Of a DNA stretch of 64,000 bases, positions 24,983 through 33,472 are shown piece by piece. This DNA comes from Halovulum marinum (GTDB lineage Bacteria > Pseudomonadota > Alphaproteobacteria > Rhodobacterales > Rhodobacteraceae). The notes beneath the pieces were generated by a model. The model did not search any database, had not been told where the DNA came from, and saw only the letters and a list, made by a program, of their open reading frames with translations. The translations under genes and the position numbers were made by a program. How positions within the stretch are numbered: the first letter of the stretch is position 1; each line of letters starts with the position of its first letter. Location: positions 1-64,000 of the forward strand of contig NZ_WIND01000005.1 in the NCBI RefSeq assembly GCF_009697225.1. Reading direction: 5' to 3'.

Positions 24983-25441
24983 TCAGCGGACCAGCCGCTC
25001 CAGCCCGTCGTAGACCGCGGCCGCGCCCTCCGCGCCGTCGAAGGCCATGCGCGGCAGCGTGTCGGGCTTGAACCGGATCGTCCCCAGCTCGGCGCGGGCG
25101 AAGAAGCGCCGCCGGCTGACCACCGCCTCGGGGTCGGCCCAGGCCGGGTCCAGCGCGCCGCCGGAGATCCGGGCGTGGAAGAAGATGTCGACCTGGTGAA
25201 AGCCGCTGCCCGGATCGTGGAACTCGTTGATGCCGGCGGGCCGCTCGGCGGCGATGCTGAGGCCGGTCTCCTCCCAGACCTCGCGCGCCAGGTTGTCGGC
25301 CAGGCTGGCGCCGGGCTCGGCGCCGCCGCCGGGCGCGCACCACAGGTCGCTCTGCCCGCCGGGGTAGGCGTTGACCAGCAGCAGCCGGTCCCGGTGCAGG
25401 ATCAGCGCGCGCACGGCCAGCCGGATCGGGGTGCGTGTCAT
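24983..25441 (-). CDS. Nudix hydrolase family protein with a variant Nudix box
   Basis: 152 residues. The Nudix fold begins with IRLAVRALILHRDRLLLV. The box runs from the GGG before AEPGASL to REVWEETGL. The REVWEETG metal-binding helix is intact, but the first conserved Glu of the motif (in GES of most members) is Ala here (GAS). That residue helps loop geometry, so activity may remain. It would hydrolyse a nucleoside-diphosphate-linked substrate, not predictable. The ATG at 25441 was chosen for AGGG upstream; an in-frame ATG lies at 25456. It is divergent from the DMT transporter. Confidence 0.85.
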   Translation of the reverse strand: MTRTPIRLAVRALILHRDRLLLVNAYPGGQSDLWCAPGGGAEPGASLADNLAREVWEETGLSIAAERPAGINEFHDPGSGFHQVDIFFHARISGGALDPAWADPEAVVSRRRFFARAELGTIRFKPDTLPRMAFDGAEGAAAVYDGLERLVR

Positions 25442-25517
25442 GGCCCTGCATCGCATGGTCACGCCCCCGCCGGCAAGCGCGCTTGCGGGCCGCGCGGGGC
25501 GCGCCCATAGTCGGCAG

Positions 25518-26366
25518 ATGCGGATCCTGCTGCTCACCGTCACGGCGCTGGTCGCCTTCGCCGCGAACTCGATCCTGAACCGCGCCGCGCTGGCCGGGCA
25601 GGACATGGACCCGGCCGTCTTCACCGCGATCCGGCTGGTCTCGGGCGCGGCGGTGCTCGCGGCGCTGGCGGCGGCGCGCGGCGGGTCCTCGATCCTGCGC
25701 GCGGGCACGCCGCTGTCGGCGGCGGCGCTGCTGGTCTACGCGGTGTTCTTCTCGTTCGCCTACGTCACGCTTGATACCGGGCTGGGCGCGCTGCTGCTGT
25801 TCGGCGGCGTGCAGATCACCATGTTCGGCGGCGCGCTGCTGGCCGGGCAGCGGCCGGGGCCGTACCGCTGGGCCGGCTCGGCGATGGGGCTTGCGGGGCT
25901 GGCGGTGCTGTTCCTGCCCGGCGCCGCGGCGCCGGACCCGCTGGGCGCGGCGATGATGCTGCTGGCGGCGGCGGGCTGGGGGGTGTACTCGCTGCGCGGC
26001 GCGCGCGCCGGCGATCCGCTGGCGACCACCGCCGGCAACTTCGTCTACGCCGCGCCGGTGGCGCTGGCGCTGATGCTGGCGGCGGGCGACCCGGGCGCGC
26101 CGGTGACCGGCACCGCGGTGGCGCTGGCGGTGGCCTCGGGGGCGGCGGCCTCGGGGCTGGGCTATGCGATCTGGTACGCGGCGCTGCCGGCGCTCGACGC
26201 CAGCCTGGCGGCGGTGGCGCAGCTGACCGTGCCGCTGATCGCGCTTGCCGGCGGCATCGTGCTGCTGGGCGAGAGCGCCAGCCTGACCTTCGCCCTGGCC
26301 GCCGCGCTGATCCTTGGCGGCGTGGCGCTGGCGGTGCGCGGGCCGCGGCGGGTGCAGCGCGCCTGA
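25518..26366 (+). CDS. EamA/DMT-family membrane transporter
   Basis: 282 residues with about ten transmembrane helices in two EamA repeats (about 5-130 and 145-275). The first repeat begins FAANSILNRAALAG and has LDTGLGALLLFGGVQITM; the second ends in TVPLIALAGGIVLLGE and an ALILGGVALAV helix, the standard DMT closing. It probably exports an amino acid or metabolite across the inner membrane; the substrate is unknown. Divergent from the Nudix gene, 76 bp between starts. Confidence 0.88.
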   Translation: MRILLLTVTALVAFAANSILNRAALAGQDMDPAVFTAIRLVSGAAVLAALAAARGGSSILRAGTPLSAAALLVYAVFFSFAYVTLDTGLGALLLFGGVQITMFGGALLAGQRPGPYRWAGSAMGLAGLAVLFLPGAAAPDPLGAAMMLLAAAGWGVYSLRGARAGDPLATTAGNFVYAAPVALALMLAAGDPGAPVTGTAVALAVASGAAASGLGYAIWYAALPALDASLAAVAQLTVPLIALAGGIVLLGESASLTFALAAALILGGVALAVRGPRRVQRA

Positions 26367-26434
26367 TCCGGCGTTTACTCGGTCCGGGCGATGGTGCACC
26401 GTGACCCCGGACGAGGCACGGAGCTGCAGACGGA

Positions 26435-27634
26435 ATGGGCATCACGGGGCGTCGCCTGCTGTTCGTCGGATACGGTGGCGGGCACATGCGCATGCTGACA
26501 CCGGTGGCGCGGGCGCTGCAGCGCCGCGGGGCCGAGGTGACGCTGCTGCCGCTGAACGTCGCGATCACCGACGCTCGGGCCTCGCGCCTGCCGTTCGTGA
26601 CGCTCGCCGATCTAATCGCCGGTTGGCCGGACGCGGACCGGATCGTCGCGCTCGGCGCGTCGGTGGCGCCGGTGTCGGCGCACCCGGCGATCTCGGACCA
26701 GGACACGCATGTCTACCACGGCCTCGGCCTTGCCGAGCTGGCCGAGGAGCTGGGCGAGGCCGCGGCGCGCGCGCATTTCGCCGCCGAGGGCCGGCGCGCC
26801 TTCCACCCGGTGCGCGGCCTGTCGCGGCTGCTGGACCAGCTTGCACCGGACCTGGTGATCGCCACCAGCGCACCGCGGGCGGAAAGCGCGGCGCTGGCCG
26901 CGGCGCGCGCCGGCGGGCGCCGCGCGCTGTGCGTCAGCGACCATTTCCTGGTCTACGAGATGGACTATGTCCGCCGCGCCGGTCATGGCGATCTGATCAC
27001 CGTGCTGAGCGGTCCGGTGGCCGCGGCGCTGCGCGACGCGGGCCGGCCGGCGCGGGAAATCCGCGTCACCGGGAACCCGGCGTTCGACGGTCTGGTCGAT
27101 CCGGCCCACGCGGCGGCAGCGCAGCGGCTGCGCGAGAACGCCGGGTGGGAACGCCGGCGGGTGGTGCTGTGGCCGCAGCAGCTGCCCTCGACTCTGGTGC
27201 GCGACAAGCCGCTGCTGCCGTCGGCGCGGATCGTGCCGGGGCTGCAGGCGGCGCTCGACGCCGACCCGGACCTGCGGCTGCTGCTGCGCCCGCATCCGAG
27301 CGCCCCGGGCGAAAGCTGGCCGCGCACCGACGCCCGCGTGCTGCGGCTGCCGGACACGCCGATCGAGACGCTGATCCACGCCGCCGACGTGGTGGTGCAG
27401 CAGTCCTCGACCGTCGGCCTGCAGGCGGCGCTGTGCGGCAAGCCGGTGATCACCATCGCCAACCGGGGCATCCCGCCGCTCGCGGAATACGGCCTGGCGT
27501 GGGACATCGATGCGCCGGACGGGCTGCCGGCCGCGCTGGCGACGGTCGCCGCGCCGGCGCTGGCGCGGCTCGACGTGCCGCCGGTGGGCGGCGCGGCGGA
27601 AAGGGTCGCGGATGTCGCCGCCGAACTTCTCTGA
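26435..27634 (+). CDS. GT-B type glycosyltransferase-like protein
   Basis: 399 residues, cytosolic. The N-terminal Rossmann domain opens with LLFVGYGGGHMRML (about 8-21), a Gly-rich loop like those of MurG/GT28 and CapA-type enzymes. The C-terminal domain contains LLLRPHPSAPG, IETLIHAADVVVQQSSTVGL and AALCGKPVITI, the nucleotide-sugar-binding pattern also seen in UDP-GlcNAc 2-epimerases and polysaccharide glycosyltransferases. It overlaps the next gene, a sugar-phosphate transferase, by 23 bp. Together they suggest a step in surface glycan synthesis. A 2-epimerase role cannot be excluded. Confidence 0.7.
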   Translation: MGITGRRLLFVGYGGGHMRMLTPVARALQRRGAEVTLLPLNVAITDARASRLPFVTLADLIAGWPDADRIVALGASVAPVSAHPAISDQDTHVYHGLGLAELAEELGEAAARAHFAAEGRRAFHPVRGLSRLLDQLAPDLVIATSAPRAESAALAAARAGGRRALCVSDHFLVYEMDYVRRAGHGDLITVLSGPVAAALRDAGRPAREIRVTGNPAFDGLVDPAHAAAAQRLRENAGWERRRVVLWPQQLPSTLVRDKPLLPSARIVPGLQAALDADPDLRLLLRPHPSAPGESWPRTDARVLRLPDTPIETLIHAADVVVQQSSTVGLQAALCGKPVITIANRGIPPLAEYGLAWDIDAPDGLPAALATVAAPALARLDVPPVGGAAERVADVAAELL

Positions 27635-28211
27635 CGCCGCCGCAGCCCAGGCCGCCGCGCGCCGTGGTCTGGACATCGCCGTCGCGGCGACCGCGCTGTT
27701 GGTGACGCTGCCGCTGTGGGGCGGCGCGGCGCTGGCGGTGCGGCTGCAGGACGGCGGCCCGGCCTTCTTCCGGCAGGAACGCGTCGGCCTGCACGGGCGC
27801 CGGTTCCGGATGTGGAAGATCCGAACCATGGTGCCCGACGCCGAGCGGCGCGGCGGCTGGCAGACGGCGGCCGGCGATCCGCGGATCACGCCGCTGGGCC
27901 GCTGGCTGCGGCGGACCAGCATCGACGAGCTGCCGCAGCTGATCAACGTGCTGGCCGGCGACATGAGCCTGGTCGGGCCGCGCCCGGACACGCCGGCGCA
28001 GCAGGCGGGCTACGACCCCGAGGACTGGGCGCTGCGCTGCTCGGTCCGGCCGGGGCTGACCGGCCCGGCGCAGGTGGCGTCGAAATCCGGCGCGGCGCCG
28101 CCCAGCCGGCTCGAGATCGATCTCGACTATGTGCGCAACCGCTCGCTGCGGCGGGACCTGGCGGTGCTGCTGCGCACGCTGGGCACCGTGCTGCAGCTCC
28201 GCAACCGCTGA
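27612..28211 (+). CDS. Bacterial sugar transferase (polyprenyl-phosphate sugar phosphotransferase)
   Basis: 199 residues. One N-terminal membrane helix (IAVAATALLVTLPLWGGAAL, about 17-36) precedes the catalytic domain: FFRQERVGLHGRRF, MWKIRTM, TSIDELPQLINVLAGDMSL and VGPRP, the WcaJ/PglC-type core. It should move a sugar 1-phosphate from a nucleotide sugar to undecaprenyl phosphate and start a glycan repeat. It is the minimal PglC-like form without the extra N-terminal helices of WbaP. The ATG lies 23 bp inside the upstream glycosyltransferase gene. No polymerase or flippase is nearby. Confidence 0.9.
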   Translation: MSPPNFSDAAAAQAAARRGLDIAVAATALLVTLPLWGGAALAVRLQDGGPAFFRQERVGLHGRRFRMWKIRTMVPDAERRGGWQTAAGDPRITPLGRWLRRTSIDELPQLINVLAGDMSLVGPRPDTPAQQAGYDPEDWALRCSVRPGLTGPAQVASKSGAAPPSRLEIDLDYVRNRSLRRDLAVLLRTLGTVLQLRNR

Positions 28212-28296
28212 TCCCGCCGGCCTGACGGGGGGATTGCGCGGCGCGTATACGTTGCGCCACACTCGGCGCACCGGAACGACAGTGGAGGGACGGCTC

Positions 28297-28608
28297 ATGG
28301 CCGGGGAAAACGACAAGTACGAAGTCTACACCGACAAGGGCGGCAAGTACCGCTGGCGCCGCCTGGCCTCGAACGGCAAGGTCGTCGGCGCGGCGACCGA
28401 GGGCTACAATTCCAGGTCCGACTGCGAGAAGAACATGAACCGCGGCGCGGTCGCCACCGACAAGTGGGAATTCTACACCGACAAGAAGGGCGAGCACCGC
28501 TGGCGCCGGCGGGCGCAGAACGGCCAGATCGTCGGCGCCGCCTGCGAGGGCTACGGCCGCAGATCCGACGCCGAGGCCAACGCCGCCCGCCACGGCTACG
28601 CCGGCTGA
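28297..28608 (+). CDS. DUF1508 (YegP-like) protein with two repeats
   Basis: 103 residues made of two copies of the DUF1508 unit: about 8-50 (YEVYTDKGGKYRWRRLASNG) and about 57-100 (WEFYTDKKGEHRWRRRAQNG), each followed by (K/Q)(V/I)VGAA and EGY. Small, cytosolic and charged; family function is unknown. The ATG follows GGAGGGA. The last six codons, with the stop, are repeated exactly just downstream. Confidence 0.9.
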   Translation: MAGENDKYEVYTDKGGKYRWRRLASNGKVVGAATEGYNSRSDCEKNMNRGAVATDKWEFYTDKKGEHRWRRRAQNGQIVGAACEGYGRRSDAEANAARHGYAG

Positions 28609-28628
28609 CCCGGCTACGCCGGCTGACC
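28593..28628 (+). repeat. Exact 18-bp tandem duplication across the DUF1508 stop codon
   Basis: CGGCTACGCCGGCTGACC occurs twice in tandem (28593-28610 and 28611-28628). The first copy encodes the last residues and the TGA stop; the second is in frame and noncoding. Confidence 0.95.
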
Positions 28629-28771
28629 CGGGCGCGGCGGCCCCTGGCCGCTGCCCCACCGGCCGCGTCAGCACTGGCGTGCCGGTGTGGCATTTGCCCG
28701 CTGCCGCACGCGCGGGTTCTGCTAACATGCGCCCGCCGGGCCCGGTCCGGGCCCGCAACAGGGAGCTCATC

Positions 28772-29854
28772 ATGGACATCTCATCGGTGCGCCGCACCAA
28801 GGGGCGCGGCCGCCTGTTCGACAGCGTCATCGACACCATCGGCGACACGCCCGCGATCCGCATCAACCGCCTCGCGCCCGAGGGCGTGACGATCTACGTC
28901 AAGGCCGAGGCGTTCAATCCGGCCGCCTCGGTCAAGGACCGGCTGGCGATCGGCATCATCGAGGCGGCCGAGCGCGACGGCAGCCTCAAGCCCGGCCAGA
29001 CCGTGGTCGAGGCGACCAGCGGCAACACCGGCATCGGCCTGGCGATGGTCTGCGCCGCCAAGGGCTACCCGCTGGTGGTGACCATGGCCGACAGCTTCTC
29101 GATCGAACGCCGGCGGCTGATGCGCTTTCTCGGCGCCAGGGTGGTGCTGACGCCGCGCGCCGAGAAGGGCTTCGGCATGTACCGCAAGGCCGCCGAGCTG
29201 GCCGAGGCGCACGGCTGGTTCCTGGCGCGCCAGTTCGAGACGCCGGCCAACGCCGCGATCCACGAGGCGACCACCGCGCAGGAGATCCTGGCCGATTTCG
29301 ACGGTCAGCGGCTGGACTACTTCGTCACCGGCTACGGCACCGGCGGCACCGTCACCGGCGTCGGCCGGGTGCTGCGGCGCGAGCGGCCGGAGACGAAGAT
29401 CATCCTCAGCGAGCCGGCCAACGCGGCGATCGTCGGCTCGGGCAAGGGCCAGGCCCGCGGCGCGGACGGCGCGCCGGCGCAAAGCCACCCGGCGTTCGAG
29501 CCGCACCCGATCCAGGGCTGGACGCCCGACTTCATCCCGCTGGTGCTGCAGGAGGCGATCGACGACGCGCTCTACGACGAGCTGATCGCCGTCTCCGGGC
29601 CCGACGGCATGAGCTGGGCGCGCAAGCTGGCGCAGCAGGAGGGGATCTTCACCGGCGTCTCGGGCGGCGCGACCTTCGCGCTGGCGATGCAGATCGCCGA
29701 ACGGGCCGAGCCGGGATCGGTGATCCTGTGCATGCTGCCCGACACCGGCGAGCGCTACCTGTCGACGCCGCTGTTCGAGCACATCGCCGAGGACATGGAC
29801 GACGAGGAGCGGCGGATCTCGGAATCGACCCCGGGCTACCGGATGCCGGCCTGA
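28772..29854 (+). CDS. cysK: Cysteine synthase A (O-acetylserine sulfhydrylase family)
   Basis: Makes cysteine from O-acetylserine and sulfide. 360 residues, PLP fold type II. The PLP lysine is Lys55 in NPAASVKDR, the substrate loop SGNTG is at 83-87, and the PLP-phosphate loop is GYGTGGTVTG. PDTGERYLSTPLF near the C-terminus is typical. The protein is 40-50 residues longer than E. coli CysK; the extra is split between an N-terminal lead and an insertion around SGKGQARGADGAPAQSH. A cystathionine beta-synthase-like role is possible but less likely. Confidence 0.9.
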   Translation: MDISSVRRTKGRGRLFDSVIDTIGDTPAIRINRLAPEGVTIYVKAEAFNPAASVKDRLAIGIIEAAERDGSLKPGQTVVEATSGNTGIGLAMVCAAKGYPLVVTMADSFSIERRRLMRFLGARVVLTPRAEKGFGMYRKAAELAEAHGWFLARQFETPANAAIHEATTAQEILADFDGQRLDYFVTGYGTGGTVTGVGRVLRRERPETKIILSEPANAAIVGSGKGQARGADGAPAQSHPAFEPHPIQGWTPDFIPLVLQEAIDDALYDELIAVSGPDGMSWARKLAQQEGIFTGVSGGATFALAMQIAERAEPGSVILCMLPDTGERYLSTPLFEHIAEDMDDEERRISESTPGYRMPA

Positions 29855-29964
29855 ACCGGTGCCGGGGCCGCGCGCCGGCCCCGGCCGCCGCGCGCCGGGC
29901 CTTGTCCTTCCGGCGCAACCGGCATACCTCGGGTGGGACATTTGCCGCAAAGGACCACCGAGCG

Positions 29965-30543
29965 ATGAGCGACGAGACCACCACCGACGACCACAACCGC
30001 CCGGACCCGATCACCAACCTGCTGCTGGCCTCGCGCCAGGTCATCATCTGCGAGGGCATCGACCAGAAGATGGCCAAGCGCGTCACCGCGCAGCTGCTGG
30101 CGCTGGCCGGCGAGTCGGACGCGCCGATCACCATGTTCATCAACAGCCAGGGCGGGCATGTCGAGGCCGGCGACACGATCCACGACATCATCCAGTTCAT
30201 CAAGCCGACGGTGCGCATGGTCGGCACCGGCTGGGTGGCCTCGGCCGGGACGCACATCTTCCTGGCGGCGAAGAAGGAAAACCGCTTCTGCCTGCCGAAC
30301 ACCAGGTTCCTGATCCACCAGCCCTCGGGCGGGGTCGGCGGCACCGCCTCGGACATCGAGATCCAGGCCGAGCAGATCGAGCAGATGCGCGAGCGCCTGG
30401 CGCAGATCATCTCGGCCACCACCGGCACCGACATCGACCAGGTCCGCAAGGACATCGAGCGCGACAAGTGGATGAACACCGAGGAAGCGGTGAACTACGG
30501 CATCCTGTCGCGGGTGATCAGTTCGGCGGCCGAGCTGGACTGA
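29965..30543 (+). CDS. ClpP-like serine protease
   Basis: 192 residues. The catalytic triad is complete: Ser93 in GWVASAGTHIF, His118 in LIHQPSGG and Asp167 in IERDKWMNTEEAVNYGI. Thus it is probably active, although VASAG differs from the usual (M/A)AASM. The N-terminal 15 residues are polar and lack the usual axial-loop sequence. It is probably a second ClpP or ClpP-like subunit, since clpP and clpX normally lie together and neither is adjacent here. Whether it pairs with the ClpA at the left of the window is not shown. Confidence 0.85.
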   Translation: MSDETTTDDHNRPDPITNLLLASRQVIICEGIDQKMAKRVTAQLLALAGESDAPITMFINSQGGHVEAGDTIHDIIQFIKPTVRMVGTGWVASAGTHIFLAAKKENRFCLPNTRFLIHQPSGGVGGTASDIEIQAEQIEQMRERLAQIISATTGTDIDQVRKDIERDKWMNTEEAVNYGILSRVISSAAELD

Positions 30544-30591
30544 CGACGCGCCCGGCGGGTCGGGCGCCGCGCGCCGTGGCCGGCGCCGGAT

Positions 30592-30623
30592 GCCTCCGGC
30601 GGGGATATCTGGCGAAAAGTGGA
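30592..30623. repeat. Intergenic motif GCCTCCGGCGGGGATAT, copy 1
   Basis: GCCTCCGGCGGGGATATCTG followed by GCGAAAAGTGGA lies between the convergent clpP-like and SDR genes. A related copy is at 39470. CCTCCGGCGGGGATATT-type words recur between genes in Rhodobacteraceae as I recall it. The CCTCCGGCGGGG core is short and partly self-complementary. Confidence 0.5.
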
Positions 30624-30664
30624 CGGCGGGGCGGCGCGGCCGGCGGCGGCGCCCGCGGCCGGGC

Positions 30665-31504
30665 TCAGACCTTCTTCAGGAAGTCCTCGAACGCGGCGCT
30701 CCACGCCGCGTGCCAGCGCGACAGCGGCGGGCGGTTCTCGATGATGTCGCCCATCGCCCAGGCCATGCGCTTCTCGTCCAGGGCGCGGGGCACGTCGTTG
30801 TCCGGGCACAGGATGTAGAAATCGCCCGCGGCCAGCCGTCGCATCAGGAATTCGGCGGTCTGCTCCGGGGTCCAGGCGGCGGCGGGCTTCTCGGTGCGGT
30901 CGCCGCGGGTCAGGCCGGTGTAGACGAAGCCGGGGATCAGCAGGTGCGCAGAGACCGCGGCGCCGACCTCGCGCAGGTGGTGCGCCAGGGCCTCGGTGAA
31001 CACCTTCACGCCGGCCTTCGAGGTGTTGTAGGCCGGATCGCCCGGCGGGGTGGTGATGCCCTGCTTGGAGCCGGTGGCGATCACCATTCCGGGCCGGCCC
31101 GCCGCGATCATGCCCGGCACCATCGCCTGACAGCAGTTCACCACCCCCCCGAGGTTGACGTCGAGGATGCGCTGCCAGCTTCGGGAGGTATCGAAGATGT
31201 CGCTGCCGGGCTGGATTCCGGCGTTGCACATCAGCACGTCGATGCGGCCGTACCGGTTCAGGATCTCGTCCCGGAACGCCTCGACCGCGGCGCGGTCGGC
31301 GACGTCGACCGGGCGGGCGAGGACCTCGGCGGCGCCGCGCGCGCGCAGCGCCGCCGCGGCCGCGTCGAACAGATCCTCGCGCAGGTCGGCGATCGCCAGC
31401 GCCATGCCGTGCGCGGCGAAACGCTGCGCCGCGGCCAGGCCGATCCCGCCGGCGCCGCCGGTGACCACGGCGACATTGCCGGCGGCCAGTGCATCCAGTC
31501 CCAT
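30665..31504 (-). CDS. Short-chain dehydrogenase/reductase
   Basis: 279-residue classical SDR. The cofactor loop is TGGAGGIG (15-22), followed by CNAGIQ (93-98). The catalytic residues are Ser146 (ATGSKQG), Tyr159 and Lys163 (YNTSK). The strand after the Gly loop ends in IADLRED, an Asp that favours NAD(H). The C-terminal part (KRMAWAMGDIIENRPPLSRW) is long and helical. The substrate cannot be told. It is on the same strand as the asnC gene, 21 bp downstream, so AsnC may sit in the same operon. Confidence 0.9.
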   Translation of the reverse strand: MGLDALAAGNVAVVTGGAGGIGLAAAQRFAAHGMALAIADLREDLFDAAAAALRARGAAEVLARPVDVADRAAVEAFRDEILNRYGRIDVLMCNAGIQPGSDIFDTSRSWQRILDVNLGGVVNCCQAMVPGMIAAGRPGMVIATGSKQGITTPPGDPAYNTSKAGVKVFTEALAHHLREVGAAVSAHLLIPGFVYTGLTRGDRTEKPAAAWTPEQTAEFLMRRLAAGDFYILCPDNDVPRALDEKRMAWAMGDIIENRPPLSRWHAAWSAAFEDFLKKV

Positions 31505-31525
31505 CGCGTCTCTCCCGTTGTGCCG

Positions 31526-32026
31526 CTAGTCGTCCATCGCCGCGCGCGCCTCGATCACCTCGAACGGCACGCCGGGCTCGTCCTTGGCGTTGCGGATCAC
31601 CAGCGAGGTCTTGACGCTGGCGACGTTCTCGGCCGCGGTCAGCTGCTCGGTCAGGAAGCTCTGGAAGGTCGACAGGTCCGGCGCCACGCACTTCAGGATG
31701 AAGTCGATCTCGCCGTTGAGCATGTGGCACTCGCGCACCAGCGGCCAGGCGCGGGCGCGGGCCTCGAACGCCGACAGCGCCGCCTCGGCCTGGCTGGTCA
31801 GGCTGACCATGGCGAAGACCTGCACCTCGAAGCCCAGCTCGCGGGCGTTGACCTCGGCGTGGTAGCCGCGGATGAAGCCGTTCTCCTCCAGGGTGCGGAC
31901 GCGGCGCAGGCAGGGCGGCGCCGAGATGCCGACGCGGCGCGACAGCTCGACATTGGTCATCCGGCCGTCGCCCTGCAGTTCGGCCAGGATCTTGCGGTCG
32001 ATCGGGTCCAGCTTGAAATTCGGCAC
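31526..32026 (-). CDS. Lrp/AsnC family transcriptional regulator
   Basis: 166 residues. The N-terminal helix-turn-helix is [19 protein letters not shown] followed by [20 protein letters not shown], and the C-terminal RAM/AsnC ligand domain begins near residue 70. The start is GTG, chosen for AAAGGA at a good distance upstream and for the fit to family length; a longer ATG frame to 32095 has no ribosome site. It is divergent from trxB, as in many Rhodobacterales. The intergenic region carries phased CGCAA repeats, possible self-regulation sites. Confidence 0.9.
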   Translation of the reverse strand: MPNFKLDPIDRKILAELQGDGRMTNVELSRRVGISAPPCLRRVRTLEENGFIRGYHAEVNARELGFEVQVFAMVSLTSQAEAALSAFEARARAWPLVRECHMLNGEIDFILKCVAPDLSTFQSFLTEQLTAAENVASVKTSLVIRNAKDEPGVPFEVIEARAAMDD

Positions 32027-32061
32027 GCGGTTTATCCTTTGGTCGGTTTTCGGATCTATTA

Positions 32062-32105
32062 CGCAAGCCAGCGCCGATGCGCAAGAATATTTCACTTCGG
32101 CGCAA
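32062..32105. promoter_or_regulatory. Candidate AsnC operator: phased CGCAA repeats
   Basis: CGCAA occurs at 32062, 32080 and 32101; the last two, as GCGCAA at 32079 and 32100, are 21 bp apart, two helical turns. The 15-mer GCGCAAGAATATTTC (32079-32093) is identical to one upstream of the maoC-like gene. It lies 53 bp before the GTG of the asnC gene. Confidence 0.5.
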
Positions 32106-32149
32106 TATCAGTGAAGGCCGGCGCGACGGCCGCCTGGCGTCCGCGCGAA

Positions 32150-32178
32150 TTGCGGCCCGGGAACGACGCGCCTATATA
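32150..32178 (+). promoter_or_regulatory. Candidate trxB promoter
   Basis: TTGCGG (32150-32155), a 17-nt spacer and TATATA (32173-32178), ending 27 bp before the trxB ATG. Spacing is ideal and four to five positions in each box fit sigma-70. Confidence 0.6.
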
Positions 32179-32205
32179 GAAAGCCAGTCGCGAGAGGAGC
32201 CACAG

Positions 32206-33177
32206 ATGCCCGAGACCCGCCACACCCGCCTGCTGATCATCGGCTCCGGCCCCGCCGGCTACACCGCCGCCGTCTACGGCGCGCGCGCCATGCTCGAGCC
32301 GCTGCTGATCCAGGGGATCGAGCCCGGCGGCCAGCTGACCACCACCACCGAGGTCGAGAACTGGCCCGGCGACACCGAGGTGCAGGGCCCCGAGCTGATG
32401 CAGCGGATGGAGGCCCACGCCAAGGCGATGGGCACCGAGATCGTCCACGACTACATCACCGCGCTGGACCTGTCGCGCCGCCCGTTCACCGCGCAGAGCG
32501 ACAGCGGCACGGTCTACACCGCCGACGCGCTGGTGCTGGCGACGGGCGCCAAGGCGAAGTGGCTTGGCCTGCCGTCGGAGGAGAAGTTCAAGGGCTTCGG
32601 CGTCTCGGCCTGCGCCACCTGCGACGGCTTCTTCTACCGCGGCCAGGAGATCGTCGTCGTCGGCGGCGGCAACACCGCCGTCGAGGAGGCGCTGTTCCTG
32701 ACCAACTTCGCCTCGAAGGTGACGCTGGTGCACCGCCGCGACGAGCTGCGCGCCGAGAAGATCCTGCAGGACCGGCTGTTCAAAAACCCGAAGATCGAGA
32801 CGCTGTGGTGGCACGAGGTCGACGAGATCACCGGCACCGACATGCCGCTGGGGGTCGAGGGCGTGCGCGTGCGCCACGTTGAGACCGGCGAGATCACCGA
32901 GATCTCGGCCAAGGGGGTGTTCGTCGCCATTGGCCACGCGCCGGCGTCCGAGCTGGTGAAGGACAAGCTCGAGACGCACATGGGCGGCTACGTCAAGGTC
33001 GAGCCGGGCAGCACCCGCACCTCGGTCCCCGGCGTGTTCGCCGCCGGCGATCTGACCGATCACGTCTACCGCCAGGCGGTAACCTCGGCCGGCATGGGCT
33101 GCATGGCGGCGCTGGACGCCGAGCGCTTCCTGGCCGCCGCCGCGCAGGCCGAGAAGGAGGTGCAGGCGGCCGAGTAG
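32206..33177 (+). CDS. trxB: Thioredoxin-disulfide reductase
   Basis: NADPH-dependent flavoenzyme reducing thioredoxin. 323 residues. The FAD loop is [17 protein letters not shown] (about 11-27), the redox-active CATC spans 136-139, the NADPH loop is [14 protein letters not shown], and the FAD-binding [21 protein letters not shown] closes the protein. The ATG has GAGAGGAG upstream. It is divergent from asnC. Remnants of a potassium-uptake operon begin right after the stop. Confidence 0.97.
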   Translation: MPETRHTRLLIIGSGPAGYTAAVYGARAMLEPLLIQGIEPGGQLTTTTEVENWPGDTEVQGPELMQRMEAHAKAMGTEIVHDYITALDLSRRPFTAQSDSGTVYTADALVLATGAKAKWLGLPSEEKFKGFGVSACATCDGFFYRGQEIVVVGGGNTAVEEALFLTNFASKVTLVHRRDELRAEKILQDRLFKNPKIETLWWHEVDEITGTDMPLGVEGVRVRHVETGEITEISAKGVFVAIGHAPASELVKDKLETHMGGYVKVEPGSTRTSVPGVFAAGDLTDHVYRQAVTSAGMGCMAALDAERFLAAAAQAEKEVQAAE

Positions 33178-33181
33178 GCCC

Positions 33182-33472
33182 GCCCGCACCCCCTACGACC
33201 ACAGCCGCAGCTTCGCCGTCATCGGCCTGGGCACCTTCGGCGGCACCGTGGCCGAGCTACTGGCCCGGTTCGGCAGCCGGGTGCCGGGGATCGACATCTC
33301 GGAACAGGTCGCCGGCCGCCTCGCCGACGAGTTGGCGCAGGTGCCGATCGCCGACGACGAGGACGCGCTGCGCCGGGCCGGGCTGGAGCACCCCGACGTC
33401 GCCATCGCCGCCATCGGCGAGGATCTCCAGCCCAGCATCCTGTGCGCGATGAACGCGCGCCTGCGGTGCTGA
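33182..33472 (+). pseudogene. KtrA/TrkA-type K+ uptake regulator, N-terminal remnant
   Basis: About 96 codons that read as the RCK/TrkA N-domain: FAVIGLGTFGGTVAELLARFG, with the NAD-binding Gly loop, then VPGIDISEQVAGRLADEL, HPDVAIAAIGEDLQ and SILCAMNARL. There is no start codon in this frame between the trxB stop and the fragment, and the frame ends in TGA at 33470-33472, where the rest of the Rossmann domain and the whole TrkA-C domain should follow. It is not in frame with trxB, so read-through cannot rescue it. Confidence 0.85.

Noticed and set aside
32206..33472. Read-through fusion of trxB with the KtrA remnant
   Set aside because: The remnant is in the +1 frame relative to trxB, so suppression of the TAG would not join them.
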